From Acinetobacter cumulans (GTDB lineage: Bacteria; Pseudomonadota; Gammaproteobacteria; Pseudomonadales; Moraxellaceae): DNA of 64,000 nucleotides. The position numbers and the translations under genes are program-made. The stretch lies in assembly GCF_003024525.3 (NCBI RefSeq), contig NZ_CP035934.2, forward strand, positions 1,984,001-2,048,000. The letters are read 5' to 3'. Positions 18,069 to 28,884 of the stretch are shown here, in pieces; the first letter of the stretch is position 1, and each line of letters opens with the position of its first letter. The notes beneath the pieces are model-generated. The model was not told where the DNA came from, made no database searches, and saw only the letters and a program-made list of their open reading frames with translations.

Positions 18069-18584
18069 ATGAATCATTTTGAGCTGTTCAATCTGCCCGC
18101 AGCACTCGATATCGATTTAGCAGCTTTAAAAGCGCAATTCCTGAGTTTGCAGCAACAATTCCATCCAGACAAAGCCGAAGATAAAGACCAAGCATTGATT
18201 CAATCTAGTGAAATCAACCAAGCTTATAAAGTCTTATCTCAAGTAGATAGTCGCGCAGCGTATTTACTCAGCCTAAAAAAACAAGACTATCATCTTGATC
18301 AATCCATCAGTGATTTTGAGTTTTTACAAGATGCAATGGAAATTCGTGAGCAACTGGACGATGCGCAAGGCTCAGAAGATCTAAAATCTTTACGTGTTGA
18401 AGTGCAACAATGGATGGATGGTTTAGTTCGCGAATTCAAAATTGACTACGCCGATGAAGATTGGGGCGAAGCTCGCGATACTGTTCGTAAGTTGCGCTTT
18501 TTCCAAAAAGTCATGGCTGATATCGAAAGAGCTGATGATCGCTTCTTAGATGATGACAGTTTTGATTTAGATGATGATTTTTAA
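18069..18584 (+). CDS. hscB: co-chaperone HscB (J-domain protein)
   Basis: The start at MNHFELFNLP gives 171 aa, equal to E. coli HscB. The J-domain HPD motif is in QQQFHPDKAED near residue 34. The C-terminal three-helix part binds IscU. HscB brings IscU to HscA and stimulates its ATPase. A longer in-frame start (18018) lies in the preceding hairpin region and is not used here. The tail is strikingly acidic (DDRFLDDDSFDLDDDF). Confidence 0.95.
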   Translation: MNHFELFNLPAALDIDLAALKAQFLSLQQQFHPDKAEDKDQALIQSSEINQAYKVLSQVDSRAAYLLSLKKQDYHLDQSISDFEFLQDAMEIREQLDDAQGSEDLKSLRVEVQQWMDGLVREFKIDYADEDWGEARDTVRKLRFFQKVMADIERADDRFLDDDSFDLDDDF

Positions 18585-18618
18585 TTTTTTTATATTTAAC
18601 GTTCAAAGGATGTAACAC

Positions 18619-20478
18619 ATGGCTCTCTTGCAAATTGCAGAACCTGGTCAATCAAGTGCACCGCATGAACACCGTATTGCAATTGGTATTGATTTAGGCA
18701 CAACGCATTCTCTCGTTGCCTCTGTACTTTCAGGTAAAGCAAAAGTGCTACAAGACGAACACAGTCGCGTGTTACTTCCGTCTATTGTTCACTATGCTAC
18801 AGATTCAACTGTGTATGGTGATGACGCCAAAGCATACTTAACGACAGATCCTAAAAATACGATTGTCTCTGTAAAACGCTTTATGGGGCGTTCAAAAGCG
18901 GATATTAAATTTCAACACCCTTATGCATTAGTGGGTGAAGACAATCAAATGCCTGCATTTGAAACAGCACAAGGTCGTAAAACCCCTGTTGAAATTTCGG
19001 CAGAAATTTTAAAACAACTTAAAGACCGTGCTGAAGCAAGTTTACAAAATCCAATTAATGGCGCAGTAATTACTGTTCCGGCTTATTTTGATGAAGCACA
19101 ACGTCAAGCAACACGTGATGCAGCACAACTTGCAGGCCTCAATGTATTACGCTTACTTAACGAACCCACAGCAGCCGCTGTCGCTTATGGCCTAGATCAA
19201 GAATCAAACCTTGCGCAAGACCAAAACTATGTCATTTATGACTTAGGTGGTGGTACGTTCGACGTTTCAATTTTACGTTTTTCTCAAGGTGTATTTGAAG
19301 TACTTGCAACAGGTGGTCACACAGCCCTGGGTGGTGATGACTTAGACCGCTTGATTGTTAAATGGGCAAAAAAACAGCTAAATATTGATACACTTGATGA
19401 TGCAGAATACGCACATTTTGTTGTTGCAGCACGCAAAGCAAAAGAAGCACTCACTGACGCACCATCGGCAGAACTGCAATTACTCGAACAAAAACTTCTA
19501 CTTGACCGTGCTAACTTTGAAAGCATCATTCAAGTTGCGCTCGATAAAACGATGAGTGTTTGTAAACGCGTATTACGCGATGCCAAACTAGAACTTGACG
19601 ATATTCACAGTGTGGTATTGGTGGGTGGTTCAACTCGTTCATACGCTGTACAAGATGCCGTACGTAATCTGTTCCAAAAAGAACCGCTATGTACCATCAA
19701 CCCAGATGAAGTTGTAGCAATTGGTGCATCGATTACTGCCAATCAGTTGATTGGTAACACCAAAGATGGCTCTTTACTATTAGATGTAACCCCTCTTTCA
19801 CTTGGTCTAGAAACCATGGGTGGTTTGGTAGAACGTTTAATTTCTCGTAATACTGCCATTCCTGTTGCACGTCGCCAAGAATTTACGACCTATCAAGATG
19901 GCCAAACCGCCATGTTGATTCATGTATTACAAGGTGAACGTGATTTGGTCGAGCATTGCCGTAGCTTAGGGCGCTTTGTGCTTCGTGGTATTCCACCAAT
20001 GACTGCAGGTCAAGCACGCATTGAAGTGACTTTCCAAGTGGATGCAGATGGCCTACTCACGGTTTCTGCCAAAGAAACTACATCCGGTGTACACGCTCAA
20101 ATTGATATCAAGCCATCTTATGGTTTATCCGATACAGATACAGAGCGTCTACTTCTTGATGGTTTCAAGTTTGCTGAAGAAGATAAGCATCTGCGCCATT
20201 TGCATGAAACTAAGATTGAAGCACAACGCGAATTAGAAGCACTTACTCAAGCGCTTAAAGTAGATCAACAGCTGTTAGCTACTCCTGACTTAGATGCGCT
20301 CCTACTCGCAAAACAAGCACTAGAAACACAACTTGAATCAAATGAGATTCAAGCTATTGAACACGCCGTAGAACAGCTTAAAATACATAGTGATGCCTTT
20401 GCGGCTGCACGTATGAATCAACATATTGATACTGCGCTTAAAGGTACAAAGCTCGACGACTGGTCAAACTCAAATTAA
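18619..20478 (+). CDS. hscA: Hsp70-type chaperone HscA
   Basis: This 619-aa protein is a DnaK paralogue specialised for IscU. The nucleotide-binding domain shows [23 protein letters not shown] and VLVGGSTR, and the linker/substrate-binding domain starts after [16 protein letters not shown]. It lacks the long acidic tail of DnaK and ends LDDWSNSN. It opens with AAAGGA upstream and lies 34 bases after hscB. Confidence 0.97.
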   Translation: MALLQIAEPGQSSAPHEHRIAIGIDLGTTHSLVASVLSGKAKVLQDEHSRVLLPSIVHYATDSTVYGDDAKAYLTTDPKNTIVSVKRFMGRSKADIKFQHPYALVGEDNQMPAFETAQGRKTPVEISAEILKQLKDRAEASLQNPINGAVITVPAYFDEAQRQATRDAAQLAGLNVLRLLNEPTAAAVAYGLDQESNLAQDQNYVIYDLGGGTFDVSILRFSQGVFEVLATGGHTALGGDDLDRLIVKWAKKQLNIDTLDDAEYAHFVVAARKAKEALTDAPSAELQLLEQKLLLDRANFESIIQVALDKTMSVCKRVLRDAKLELDDIHSVVLVGGSTRSYAVQDAVRNLFQKEPLCTINPDEVVAIGASITANQLIGNTKDGSLLLDVTPLSLGLETMGGLVERLISRNTAIPVARRQEFTTYQDGQTAMLIHVLQGERDLVEHCRSLGRFVLRGIPPMTAGQARIEVTFQVDADGLLTVSAKETTSGVHAQIDIKPSYGLSDTDTERLLLDGFKFAEEDKHLRHLHETKIEAQRELEALTQALKVDQQLLATPDLDALLLAKQALETQLESNEIQAIEHAVEQLKIHSDAFAAARMNQHIDTALKGTKLDDWSNSN

Positions 20479-20494
20479 TTTACAGGTTAAGACT

Positions 20495-20833
20495 ATGCCA
20501 CGTATTAAAGTATTGCCTCATGCAACAATTTGCCCAAATGGCGCTGAGTTTGAAGTTGAGTCAAATGCAAACCTATGCCAAAGCCTTTTAGACAATGGCA
20601 TTAAAATTGAACATGCTTGCGATATGTCTAAAGCATGTACAACTTGCCATGTTGTTGTTCGTAAAGGCTTTGATGGGCTTGAAGAAATGGATGACATTGA
20701 AGCCGACTTGCTCGACCGCGCTTGGGGCTTAGAGCCAGATTCACGCCTATCTTGCCAAGTTAAAATTGAAAATGATGATTTGGAAGTTGAAATTCCGAAA
20801 TACACCATTAACCACGCATCTGAAAATCACTAA
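20495..20833 (+). CDS. fdx: [2Fe-2S] ferredoxin Fdx
   Basis: The start at MPRIKVLPHA gives 112 aa. The four cluster cysteines are C42, C48, C51 and C87, in the C-x5-C-x2-C...C adrenodoxin pattern. It supplies electrons for cluster assembly on IscU. It starts 16 bases after hscA; an in-frame ATG inside hscA (20426) is rejected. A strong terminator closes the operon. No iscX gene follows. Confidence 0.96.
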   Translation: MPRIKVLPHATICPNGAEFEVESNANLCQSLLDNGIKIEHACDMSKACTTCHVVVRKGFDGLEEMDDIEADLLDRAWGLEPDSRLSCQVKIENDDLEVEIPKYTINHASENH

Positions 20834-20866
20834 GTTATCGATAACTTAGTCACTTCAGAATCGCAT

Positions 20867-20894
20867 AAAAAAGACCGCAAAAGCGGTCTTTTTT
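20867..20894 (+). terminator. terminator of the isc operon
   Basis: AAAGACCGC and GCGGTCTTT pair around AAAA with an A run before and a T run after. The shape works in both directions and may also stop the convergent cyclase gene. Confidence 0.92.
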
Positions 20895-20959
20895 AGTTTA
20901 AGAATCTACTTATTTATTGTGTGATTTCAGACGAAATGAGCTCAGTGAACTCACACCTT

Positions 20960-22429
20960 TCAACTATGGGTTTCTATTTTTTCAATTTCTTCAATCACTT
21001 CGTCTTCAAGATTGAGTTTCACAATCCCTTCTGAGTTTGTCATTTTTTGTTGTGTTTGAATTCGCTTGATCATTTTTTCAAGTACATGGATGAGCTCAGG
21101 ATACTCAAAATTTTGTACTTCATCTAAATTTAACAGTAAATGGAAGCCTTTATATTCATAATCAAACCAGCGTTGATAATCCACTTTCTGCGAAGTATAA
21201 CGCTCCATCACCTGCCATGTCCGTACTGGACCTTGAATCCCTTTCAAGTAAATTGGCGCTTTAGGTGCACAGAGATAATCATTTTTAATCAGCTTATGCG
21301 TATCGTCAGAAATTAAAATTTCATCAACTTCTGCTGCACTTTGCAAACGCGCCGCTAAGTTTGCATCACGCCCGACAATCGTATATGCCATGCGATGTGC
21401 CGCACCATAGTTTCCTACGTGGCAATATCCTGTGGAAATACCCATACGGATATGCAACGGCGGATAACCCATTTTGATCCAGCGCTCACGAAGCAATTTC
21501 ATTTGCTGACGCATAACCATCGCCATTTCCAAACATACTTTGGCATCTTGCTCCACACCTTGACTGTGTGGATCACCAAAAAAGATAAGAATTGCATCAC
21601 CCATGAACTTATCGACAGTTGCTTCATATTGCTTCGCAATTTCAGTCATGTGACTTAAATAATCGTTGAGCAAGAAGGCTAAATCGTCTGGAATCAGTGT
21701 TTCTGATAGTTCAGTAAAGCCTTGAATATCCGAAAAGAAAATGGTCATTTTCTTACGCTTATATTCAATTTTAGCTTCAGACTCGCCTTTCATAATCGAT
21801 TGCCACAGTTGTACTGGCGCATAACGACTGAGCTGATTCGCAAACTCCATATAGCGATTCATCTGATCATAATAATGATTCTTTTTATTGGCCATATATT
21901 GAACTTGGGACATTTGGTAATAACTGCCCACGCCAAAATAGGTAATCAAACATAAGAAACCAACGACCGTCAGTTCACTACTGGTGTTATCAAAGTACTC
22001 GTGAAAATCAAATATAAAGATGGTGCATAAATAAAAAACTGAAATCCCAATCAGACTGGCCAAAGACACCATCAAAAAGGAAATTTTGTTATTTATTGCT
22101 GTATATAGTAGTGCAAAAAGCGCTAAAAATGACAGCACCAAATTAAGATGTACTGCCGATAACATCACCGAAATAATAATAATATCGATGATAAAAAGCA
22201 CATTCCGGTTAACTTTATTGTTAAAACGATAAATCAACCAATGCGAAAATTTTGGCGTAATTAAAAGTACAACAAGTAAGAAAAACGGAATGTAAATTTG
22301 ATAATGCGTATCGGGTTGAGTGTAATGATAGACAATGGTCACCAATGACAGCATCAAGTATCCCATCAAGCGATGTAGATACTCGAACTGTCTTGGTTCT
22401 TTATTAATCCATTCGTCTAACAATGCCAC
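20960..22429 (-). CDS. membrane class III adenylate cyclase
   Basis: This 489-aa protein starts at GTG with AAGGAG 8 bases before it. The N-terminal third has about six membrane helices (to about residue 175). The cyclase domain starts near residue 228 at TIFFSDIQGFT, whose Asp binds metal, with FMGDAILIFFG as the second metal Asp and YTIVGRDANLAARLQ near residue 350 for the transition-state residues. This matches the CyaB-like membrane cyclases of Pseudomonas and Acinetobacter that make cAMP from ATP. The substrate choice (ATP versus GTP) was not verified residue by residue. HIT gene lies upstream on the same strand, 58 bases away. Confidence 0.85.
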   Translation of the reverse strand: MALLDEWINKEPRQFEYLHRLMGYLMLSLVTIVYHYTQPDTHYQIYIPFFLLVVLLITPKFSHWLIYRFNNKVNRNVLFIIDIIIISVMLSAVHLNLVLSFLALFALLYTAINNKISFLMVSLASLIGISVFYLCTIFIFDFHEYFDNTSSELTVVGFLCLITYFGVGSYYQMSQVQYMANKKNHYYDQMNRYMEFANQLSRYAPVQLWQSIMKGESEAKIEYKRKKMTIFFSDIQGFTELSETLIPDDLAFLLNDYLSHMTEIAKQYEATVDKFMGDAILIFFGDPHSQGVEQDAKVCLEMAMVMRQQMKLLRERWIKMGYPPLHIRMGISTGYCHVGNYGAAHRMAYTIVGRDANLAARLQSAAEVDEILISDDTHKLIKNDYLCAPKAPIYLKGIQGPVRTWQVMERYTSQKVDYQRWFDYEYKGFHLLLNLDEVQNFEYPELIHVLEKMIKRIQTQQKMTNSEGIVKLNLEDEVIEEIEKIETHS

Positions 22430-22487
22430 TCAGTTACTCCTTGCGGACATAGATAGCCACATTTTCCTTAATTTAGAAATGTGGTGT

Positions 22488-22922
22488 TCAATCCATACGC
22501 CAATCAAATGGCATATCACCTTGACCACGCAATGCCAACATTAGGGTTTGACGCATGTGAGCAAGTACTTCATTGCTGTAAGGTACAGCTGGTGTGCCCC
22601 AAACTGGTTTAGGCCATGCCACATCATTTTGGTAACGTACAACATGATGGAAATGTAGTTGTGGAACCATATTACCTAATGCGGCCACGTTCATTTTATC
22701 TGCGCGAAATACGCGAGATAACTGGCTAGACAACCAGCTTGATTCTCGTAGGAATTGTTCCTGGTCTGCTTGGCTCAGCTCATATAATTCTGTGATGCCT
22801 GGAACACGCGGTATAAGAATTAACCACGGAAATTGCATATCATTCATCAAACGACATGTTGACAGTGGAAAGTCGCCTACATAAAACGTATCTTGAGCAA
22901 GTTGTGGATGTAAACTAAACAT
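22488..22922 (-). CDS. HIT family nucleotide-binding protein
   Basis: This 144-aa protein has the HIT motif as QLHFHHVVRY near residue 90 (H-x-H-x-hydrophobic pattern), preceded by NMVPQ. It starts with a hydrophobic-aromatic FPLSTCRLMNDMQFPWLILIP strand pair typical of the Ap4A-hydrolase-like branch. It probably cleaves a dinucleotide or nucleotide-conjugate phosphate bond; the substrate is unknown. The start lacks a clear ribosome site. Confidence 0.85.
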   Translation of the reverse strand: MFSLHPQLAQDTFYVGDFPLSTCRLMNDMQFPWLILIPRVPGITELYELSQADQEQFLRESSWLSSQLSRVFRADKMNVAALGNMVPQLHFHHVVRYQNDVAWPKPVWGTPAVPYSNEVLAHMRQTLMLALRGQGDMPFDWRMD

Positions 22923-23155
22923 ATCTTTATAAATGATGCAAAAATTAGAATGATGGCTAATACTATCACATCCTATTGGGTGTGAAAATTACAGGCTATG
23001 TGTTTCAGTACAAATAACTTTGATTTGCTTTGAAGCAAGTCACATTTTTAACTTTAATAAATTTCTCCAAAAAATCAAGTATTTCTTTGTACATACAAAT
23101 ATCATACTCGCATTTTTTGAAGAATATTCATATAAATATTTTAATGTATCTGTGA

Positions 23156-26100
23156 TCAATTTAGCTCTTTCAACAAACTGTCCAGTAAATCGTTTATAAA
23201 CTGGATGCGCTTTTCAAATTCCTCTAACATCACCATCACTTTTAAGCGTTGCCCACCTTCCATACGGAAGAAAGTCGGATGCTTTTGCATCATTTGAATA
23301 ATGCTCATCGCTTGTACAGGCGTATCAGGCGCAAACTCAATATGCCCGCCATGTCCACCAATATCAATTTTGGTAATACCTAACTGCTCTGCTTTCAAAC
23401 GAACTTGATGTACTGCAAATAGTTGCTTGACTGGCTGAGGTGGAAGACCAAAACGATCAATCAACTCCATACGAATATTATCCAGTTTTTCACGAGAGTC
23501 GGTGTTACTAATACGCTTATAAAACAATAAGCGCTGATGGACATCACCTAAATATTCATCCGGTATAAGTGCTGGCATGTGTAGGGAAATTTCAGCAGTA
23601 AGTGATAACGGTGCATCAAAGTTGGGGGTCTTACCTTTTTGAATGGCTTTGGTCGCTTTTTCTAGCATTTCCATATACAAGCTATAACCTATGGCTTGCA
23701 TTGAACCACTCTGCTGTTCGCCCAATAATTCACCTGCACCACGGATTTCCAAATCCTCAGTGGCCAGCATAAAGCCCGCACCTAAATTAGCGGCACGACT
23801 AATGGCATCTAAACGCTTTTCAGCATCTCCCTTAAGGCCTTTAATCGAAGGCACCATTAAATAAGCATAAGCTTGATGATGCGAACGACCTACACGGCCA
23901 CGTAATTGGTGTAATTGGGCTAAACCCAGCTTGTCTGCACGTTCAATTAAAATCGTATTGGCATTTGGAACATCAATACCTGTCTCAATAATGGTTGAGC
24001 ACACTAATACGTTATATTCTTTATGATAGAACTGTTGCATGACCTGCTCCAATTCACGCTCACGCATTTGACCATGTGCAACTGCAACACGCGCTTCAGG
24101 AACCAAATTACGAATCGCCTCTGCACAGCGTTCAATCGTATCCACTTCATTATGCAGAAAATACACCTGACCACCGCGTAGCAATTCACGCAAAATCGCT
24201 TCTTTAATTGCATCATCTGTATGGTCTTGCACAAAAGTTTTTACCGCTAAACGTCGAGCAGGCGGCGTCGCAATAATGGATAAATCACGCATACCACTAA
24301 ATGCCATATTCAGCGTTCTAGGAATTGGCGTAGCAGTCAGAGTCAGCATGTCTACATCTGCCCGCATTGCTTTGATGCGCTCTTTATCGCGCACCCCAAA
24401 ACGGTGCTCTTCATCCACAATCATGAGACCCAATTGCTGGAATTGCACATTTTCTTGCAAAATTTTATGCGTACCAATCACAATATCAACTTTGCCTTCG
24501 GCTAAGTCTTCTATAGTTTTAGTATGTGTTTTGGATGAACCAAAACGCGACAATACTTCTATTCGCACAGGCCAATCTGCAAAACGGTCTTTGAATGACT
24601 CATAATGCTGTTGAGCGAGCAATGTAGTCGGAACTAGTACCGCAACTTGTTTATTATTTTGGACCGCAACAAAAGCTGCCCGCATCGCCACTTCAGTTTT
24701 ACCAAAACCAACGTCACCACAGACCAATCGATCCATAGGTTTTGCCAGTTGCATGTCGTGTAAGGTTGCCTCAATTGCATTGGCCTGATCGAGTGTTTCT
24801 TCATAAGCAAAACCACTGGCAAACTGCATATACATACTGTGATCCAACTCAAATCCAAAACCAGGCTTAGCTTGGCGACGTGCTTGAATATGGAGCAACT
24901 CTGCAGCTACATCATGTATTTGCTCTAATGCTTTACGTTTTGCTTTGCTCCACGTATCCGTTCCCAGCTTATGTAATGGCGCCAAATCTGGGTCACCACC
25001 ACTATAACGGCTGATCAAATGCAAGTTAATTACGGGCACATACACTTTGGCCGCATCGGCATAATCAAGCTGCAAAAATTCATGGTCTTGATTATCAATA
25101 CTCAGTGTAACCAGCCCTGCATAACGTCCAACACCATGATCAATATGTACAACAGGCGCACCAATATTCAGCTCAGTTAAGCTACGAATTAAAAACTCTT
25201 CAGAAACTTCTTGCTGGCGTTTACGTCGGCGTTGTACAACGCGATGCTCATAAAGCTGATTTTCCGAAATCACACTGAGCTTATCTGTCAGTAATAAACC
25301 GCGTTCCAAAGGTGCATTGGTTATTGCGACAGCATGCATCGATGTCACAAAATCTTCAAAGCCTTCTACAGTTGGAATATTGCCAAGACTTGGACGTAGC
25401 GCATCCTTTAAAGTTTCACGTCGGCCTGCACTTTCTGCCACCAATAAAACAGGATGATTGGCATGGTCAATATAATTTTTAACTTCCATAAAAGGCTTTT
25501 CACGTTTTGGATCTACAGCTAAACGCGGGGGAGCTTCTGCAATAATATTGACCACACCAGCTTTGTCATCAAACACATCTTGCGAAGCAATGACACGACC
25601 AAAATGGTTGAGTTGCTCAAACACTTGGTTAGGCGATAAAAAGAGATGCTCTGGCGCTAAAATGGGTTGATCTACATTATGTCGACGATCTTCATAACGA
25701 CGTTGTACTTCAGTCCAAAATTGGATTAAGCCATCATCCAAATGCGAATCTGTAATGACAATGCCATTCTTTGGTAAGTACGATGTTAGACTAGATTGTG
25801 TCTGAATCGCTTCTGCACTAAAAAATAAAGGAAAATAAAACTCAAGCCCTGGTGATGCGATCCCGTCCAACACATCTTGATAGATTGCATTCTTCTTAGG
25901 ATTAGCCGTTGGAAATTGTTCTGCATAACGATCACGAAATACAGCACGACCTTCTTTTAATGGAAATTCTTTTGCAGGAAGTACAGTAAAGTTTTTTAAA
26001 GTTTCTGTGGTGCGCTGAGTTTCTGGATCAAAGAATTTGAGTGTATCGACCTCATCATCAAATAAATCAATACGAATTGGGGAGTTTTGCCCAGACGCAT

Positions 26101-26617
26101 AAATATCCATAATACTGCCACGCACAGCAAACTCACCATGATCATAAACCGTATCGACCAAGTGATAGCCTGCTTGAACTAAGCGTGTTTTTTGTTTTTC
26201 TAAGTCAAATTTTTGACCGACTTGAATATCAAAATGTTCGCCTAAAACCCAAGAGCTTGGTGCAACTCGCTGCGCCAAGGTGGATGCTGAAATTAATAGC
26301 ACCCCAGAATTTGGCATATTGGACAATATTGCTAAACGCTCTGAAACAATATCTTGATGTGGCGACAAGCGATCATAAGGGAGAATTTCCCAATCTGGGA
26401 AAATCGTTGGTTTTATGCCATAGAATTCAAGCTCGCTTTCCAACTGCCCCAAATGCTGATTATTACGCGCAACAATAACAAACAGTTGCTTATTATTCTG
26501 TTGTGCGATTTCTTTAAAAAGCAGACCCGTCGCAGAGCCCTGCAAATTGCCAATCCAGCGCTTTTCGCCTGCTTTAAGCTGTTTTAAATTAAGTTGAGTA
26601 ATTTCTTGTTGGAACAT
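23156..26617 (-). CDS. mfd: transcription-repair coupling factor Mfd
   Basis: This 1153-aa protein has UvrB-homologous domain 1, the RNA polymerase interaction domain (about residues 480-540: VHIDHGVGRYAGL), and SF2 translocase motifs: GDVGFGKTEVAMRA (Walker A), MIVDEEHRFGV (DEEH), TATPIPRT and the motif VI region QLRGRVGRSHHQAYAYL. Mfd removes stalled RNA polymerase and recruits UvrA to the lesion. It is a solitary gene; the start has no strong Shine-Dalgarno site. Confidence 0.98.
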   Translation of the reverse strand: MFQQEITQLNLKQLKAGEKRWIGNLQGSATGLLFKEIAQQNNKQLFVIVARNNQHLGQLESELEFYGIKPTIFPDWEILPYDRLSPHQDIVSERLAILSNMPNSGVLLISASTLAQRVAPSSWVLGEHFDIQVGQKFDLEKQKTRLVQAGYHLVDTVYDHGEFAVRGSIMDIYASGQNSPIRIDLFDDEVDTLKFFDPETQRTTETLKNFTVLPAKEFPLKEGRAVFRDRYAEQFPTANPKKNAIYQDVLDGIASPGLEFYFPLFFSAEAIQTQSSLTSYLPKNGIVITDSHLDDGLIQFWTEVQRRYEDRRHNVDQPILAPEHLFLSPNQVFEQLNHFGRVIASQDVFDDKAGVVNIIAEAPPRLAVDPKREKPFMEVKNYIDHANHPVLLVAESAGRRETLKDALRPSLGNIPTVEGFEDFVTSMHAVAITNAPLERGLLLTDKLSVISENQLYEHRVVQRRRKRQQEVSEEFLIRSLTELNIGAPVVHIDHGVGRYAGLVTLSIDNQDHEFLQLDYADAAKVYVPVINLHLISRYSGGDPDLAPLHKLGTDTWSKAKRKALEQIHDVAAELLHIQARRQAKPGFGFELDHSMYMQFASGFAYEETLDQANAIEATLHDMQLAKPMDRLVCGDVGFGKTEVAMRAAFVAVQNNKQVAVLVPTTLLAQQHYESFKDRFADWPVRIEVLSRFGSSKTHTKTIEDLAEGKVDIVIGTHKILQENVQFQQLGLMIVDEEHRFGVRDKERIKAMRADVDMLTLTATPIPRTLNMAFSGMRDLSIIATPPARRLAVKTFVQDHTDDAIKEAILRELLRGGQVYFLHNEVDTIERCAEAIRNLVPEARVAVAHGQMRERELEQVMQQFYHKEYNVLVCSTIIETGIDVPNANTILIERADKLGLAQLHQLRGRVGRSHHQAYAYLMVPSIKGLKGDAEKRLDAISRAANLGAGFMLATEDLEIRGAGELLGEQQSGSMQAIGYSLYMEMLEKATKAIQKGKTPNFDAPLSLTAEISLHMPALIPDEYLGDVHQRLLFYKRISNTDSREKLDNIRMELIDRFGLPPQPVKQLFAVHQVRLKAEQLGITKIDIGGHGGHIEFAPDTPVQAMSIIQMMQKHPTFFRMEGGQRLKVMVMLEEFEKRIQFINDLLDSLLKELN

Positions 26618-26736
26618 GTATATAGCTTTAGCGTCTAAACAACATGGCTGTTATTTTAACACGATGCATTTCAACATGATGTGTTTTATCGCATTGCTTT
26701 ACATGCCTTTACAACTGAATATAAGTCCGCTTTATC

Positions 26737-27108
26737 TTAGCGACCCTTTTTATTATGCTCGCGTAAAAAGTTACGATAGTATTCACTAAGTACTCGTATT
26801 AATTGTTTAAATTCCTGCAAGTTTTTGGCAGTGTTCCCGAGCTCAGTATTAAAATTCTGACGGGCAATTTCTAAGTCAATTTTTTCATTAATAATCATGC
26901 CTGCATTGTAGACGGCCGCCAAATCATTAAATGAACTCACGCGACGATTAGAAAAGTAATTTAATCTTGCTGATAGCACTTCATTCAACACCACGCCCGC
27001 AACTATATATCCCTGTGTTTCATCGTATTGTATTTGATGCTGTTCTTTAAAAAGTTGCTCTGCCGTAGGCTCAGAGCTTTTAAACAAGGCAGTGAGTTTA
27101 TTCAACAT
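26737..27108 (-). CDS. hypothetical protein, mostly helical
   Basis: This 123-aa soluble protein is mostly helical and charged; it contains AGVVLNEVLSARLNYFSNRRV and ends LREHNKKGR. I do not recognise a family. It lies 119 bases upstream of mfd on the same strand. Its codon use looks like its neighbours. Confidence 0.6.
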   Translation of the reverse strand: MLNKLTALFKSSEPTAEQLFKEQHQIQYDETQGYIVAGVVLNEVLSARLNYFSNRRVSSFNDLAAVYNAGMIINEKIDLEIARQNFNTELGNTAKNLQEFKQLIRVLSEYYRNFLREHNKKGR

Positions 27109-27435
27109 ATTGGTTTGTCCAAGAATGACATTTTGGATATTCTAAAATGTTTTAGCTATTCGCGTGACCTTATCCTGACAATCTCTTCAGTAAAAGCCGA
27201 GAAAATAACCAAATTTTCATTAAACACATGGCCGAGTACAATTATACTTACCCAATGATGCAGACGCGTATAAAATAAGGATGCAAAAGCCACCACTTCA
27301 TGCATATTTAAAGTGATGGCCTGATAAATTTTAAACCTCTTTCATAAATCATTTTTTGATTTTTGAAAGAACGCTATTCAATAGCTAAAGCGATGCCATA
27401 CAGTTTCTATTACAGAATATTAGCATATAGCAGTA
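27109..27435. other. 327-base gap without a gene
   Basis: AT-rich. Apart from an imperfect inverted repeat at 27285-27320 I see no gene or RNA. A 76-codon plus-strand frame spanning 27028-27258 has no recognisable protein and overlaps the hypothetical gene. Confidence 0.5.
27285..27320 (-). terminator. possible aspA terminator
   Basis: GCCATCACTT and AAGTGGTGGC (minus strand, one wobble pair) enclose a 12-base loop and are followed by TTTT. It is about 115 bases past the aspA stop, so the link is weak. Confidence 0.35.
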
Positions 27436-28884
27436 TTAAGAAACTGCAGCTAAATCAATGAGGCCAGATTCCACTTCGGACACTAAATTGCTAAATGCAA
27501 AAATTTCATCCAATTGTGCTTGGCTAAGTAAATTACGCTCCAGTACCACTTGCTGAATGGTTTTATTTTCTGCAATACATTGCTTACCAATTTCATCACA
27601 TTTAGCATGCCCTAAAATAGGGTCTAATAAAGTAACGATACCCACACTGCGCATGACCGCATCATAACAAGCCTGCTCATTCGCTTGAATGCCTTGAATA
27701 CACTTCGTATCTAAGGTTTCAATTGCACGGCATAGCAAATCAATCGATTCATTCATAGATACAGCAATCACAGGCTCCATAACATTTAACTGCAACTGAC
27801 CCGCTTCAGCAGCCATAGTGACAGCCAAATCATTGCCAATGACTTTAAAAGCAATTTGATTCACAACTTCTGGAATCACAGGATTAATTTTTGCAGGCAT
27901 AATAGACGAGCCGGCTTGTAGCTCAGGCAACCGAATTTCTGCAAGACCTGTACGTGGTCCAGAACTGAGTAGGCGTAAATCATTACAAATTTTTGAAAGC
28001 TTAACTGCCAAACGCTTTAATGTACTCGACAATATAATAAATACACCGCAGTCACTGGTTGCTTCAACATAATCTTCTGCCCCAACCAGAGGCAAACCAG
28101 TAATCTTTTTAAGCGCTTGCACTGTTTCATGCGCATAACCTTTAGGCGTATTTACCCCTGTACCAATGGCAGTAGCACCCAAGTTAATTTCTAACAATAA
28201 CTGACGGGTATTATTAATTAACTTCATATCCTCTTTTAATAAAGTCGCAAAAGCACGAAATTCTTGCCCCAAAGTCATTGGAACAGCATCTTGCAATTGT
28301 GTACGCCCCATTTTCACCACATATTGGAACTCTTTTGCCTTGGCTTGAATACTCGCAACAATTTGCTGTAACACTGCCAATAATTGTTCTAACTGATAAA
28401 AAACAGCCAAACGCAAAGCTGTCGGATAGACATCATTGGTAGATTGCGATTTATTCACATGATCATTCGGGTGGATATGTGCATATTCACCTTTGTTAAA
28501 ACCACATTTTTCCAAGGCAATGTTTGCAATGACTTCGTTGCAATTCATATTAATTGAAGTGCCTGCGCCACCTTGATAGACATCTAGTGGAAATGACGCG
28601 CTCCACTGCGCAGGTTGTTCAATCAATTGATCACATGCGAATTGAATTGCTTCACTCAGCTCATGACTGATTTTGGAAAATTTAAAGTTGGTTTGTGCGG
28701 ATGCTTTTTTCACTTGCGCCAAAGCACGAATGAAAGGGAGATTTTCACCGACTTTGCTAGAAGAGATCTGGAAGTTTTCCAGCGCTCTTAATGTATGAAT
28801 ACCATAGTAGCTTTCTGCTGAAACTTCTTTTTGTCCCAACAAATCGTGCTCTATTCTTGTTTTAACTACCTGAACCATTGCCAC
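27436..28884 (-). CDS. aspA: aspartate ammonia-lyase
   Basis: This 482-aa fumarase/aspartase-fold enzyme shows GSSIMPAKINPVIPEVV (family signature loop), YGIHTLRALENF near the start and NDVYPTALRLAV. It converts L-aspartate to fumarate and ammonia. The start is GTG at 28884 with AGAG 8 bases before it; an ATG two codons later (28878) is also possible. Fumarate lyases share the fold, but the N-terminus LLGQKEVSAESYYGIHTLRA fits aspartase. It is divergent from putP. Confidence 0.93.
   Translation of the reverse strand: MAMVQVVKTRIEHDLLGQKEVSAESYYGIHTLRALENFQISSSKVGENLPFIRALAQVKKASAQTNFKFSKISHELSEAIQFACDQLIEQPAQWSASFPLDVYQGGAGTSINMNCNEVIANIALEKCGFNKGEYAHIHPNDHVNKSQSTNDVYPTALRLAVFYQLEQLLAVLQQIVASIQAKAKEFQYVVKMGRTQLQDAVPMTLGQEFRAFATLLKEDMKLINNTRQLLLEINLGATAIGTGVNTPKGYAHETVQALKKITGLPLVGAEDYVEATSDCGVFIILSSTLKRLAVKLSKICNDLRLLSSGPRTGLAEIRLPELQAGSSIMPAKINPVIPEVVNQIAFKVIGNDLAVTMAAEAGQLQLNVMEPVIAVSMNESIDLLCRAIETLDTKCIQGIQANEQACYDAVMRSVGIVTLLDPILGHAKCDEIGKQCIAENKTIQQVVLERNLLSQAQLDEIFAFSNLVSEVESGLIDLAAVS

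Noticed and set aside
20426..20494. Longer ferredoxin start inside hscA
   Set aside because: It would overlap the hscA end; MPRIKVLPHA at 20495 matches Fdx.
27028..27258. Plus-strand 76-codon frame at the end of the 327-base gap
   Set aside because: It overlaps the start of the 123-aa gene, has no ribosome site and looks like low-complexity translation.
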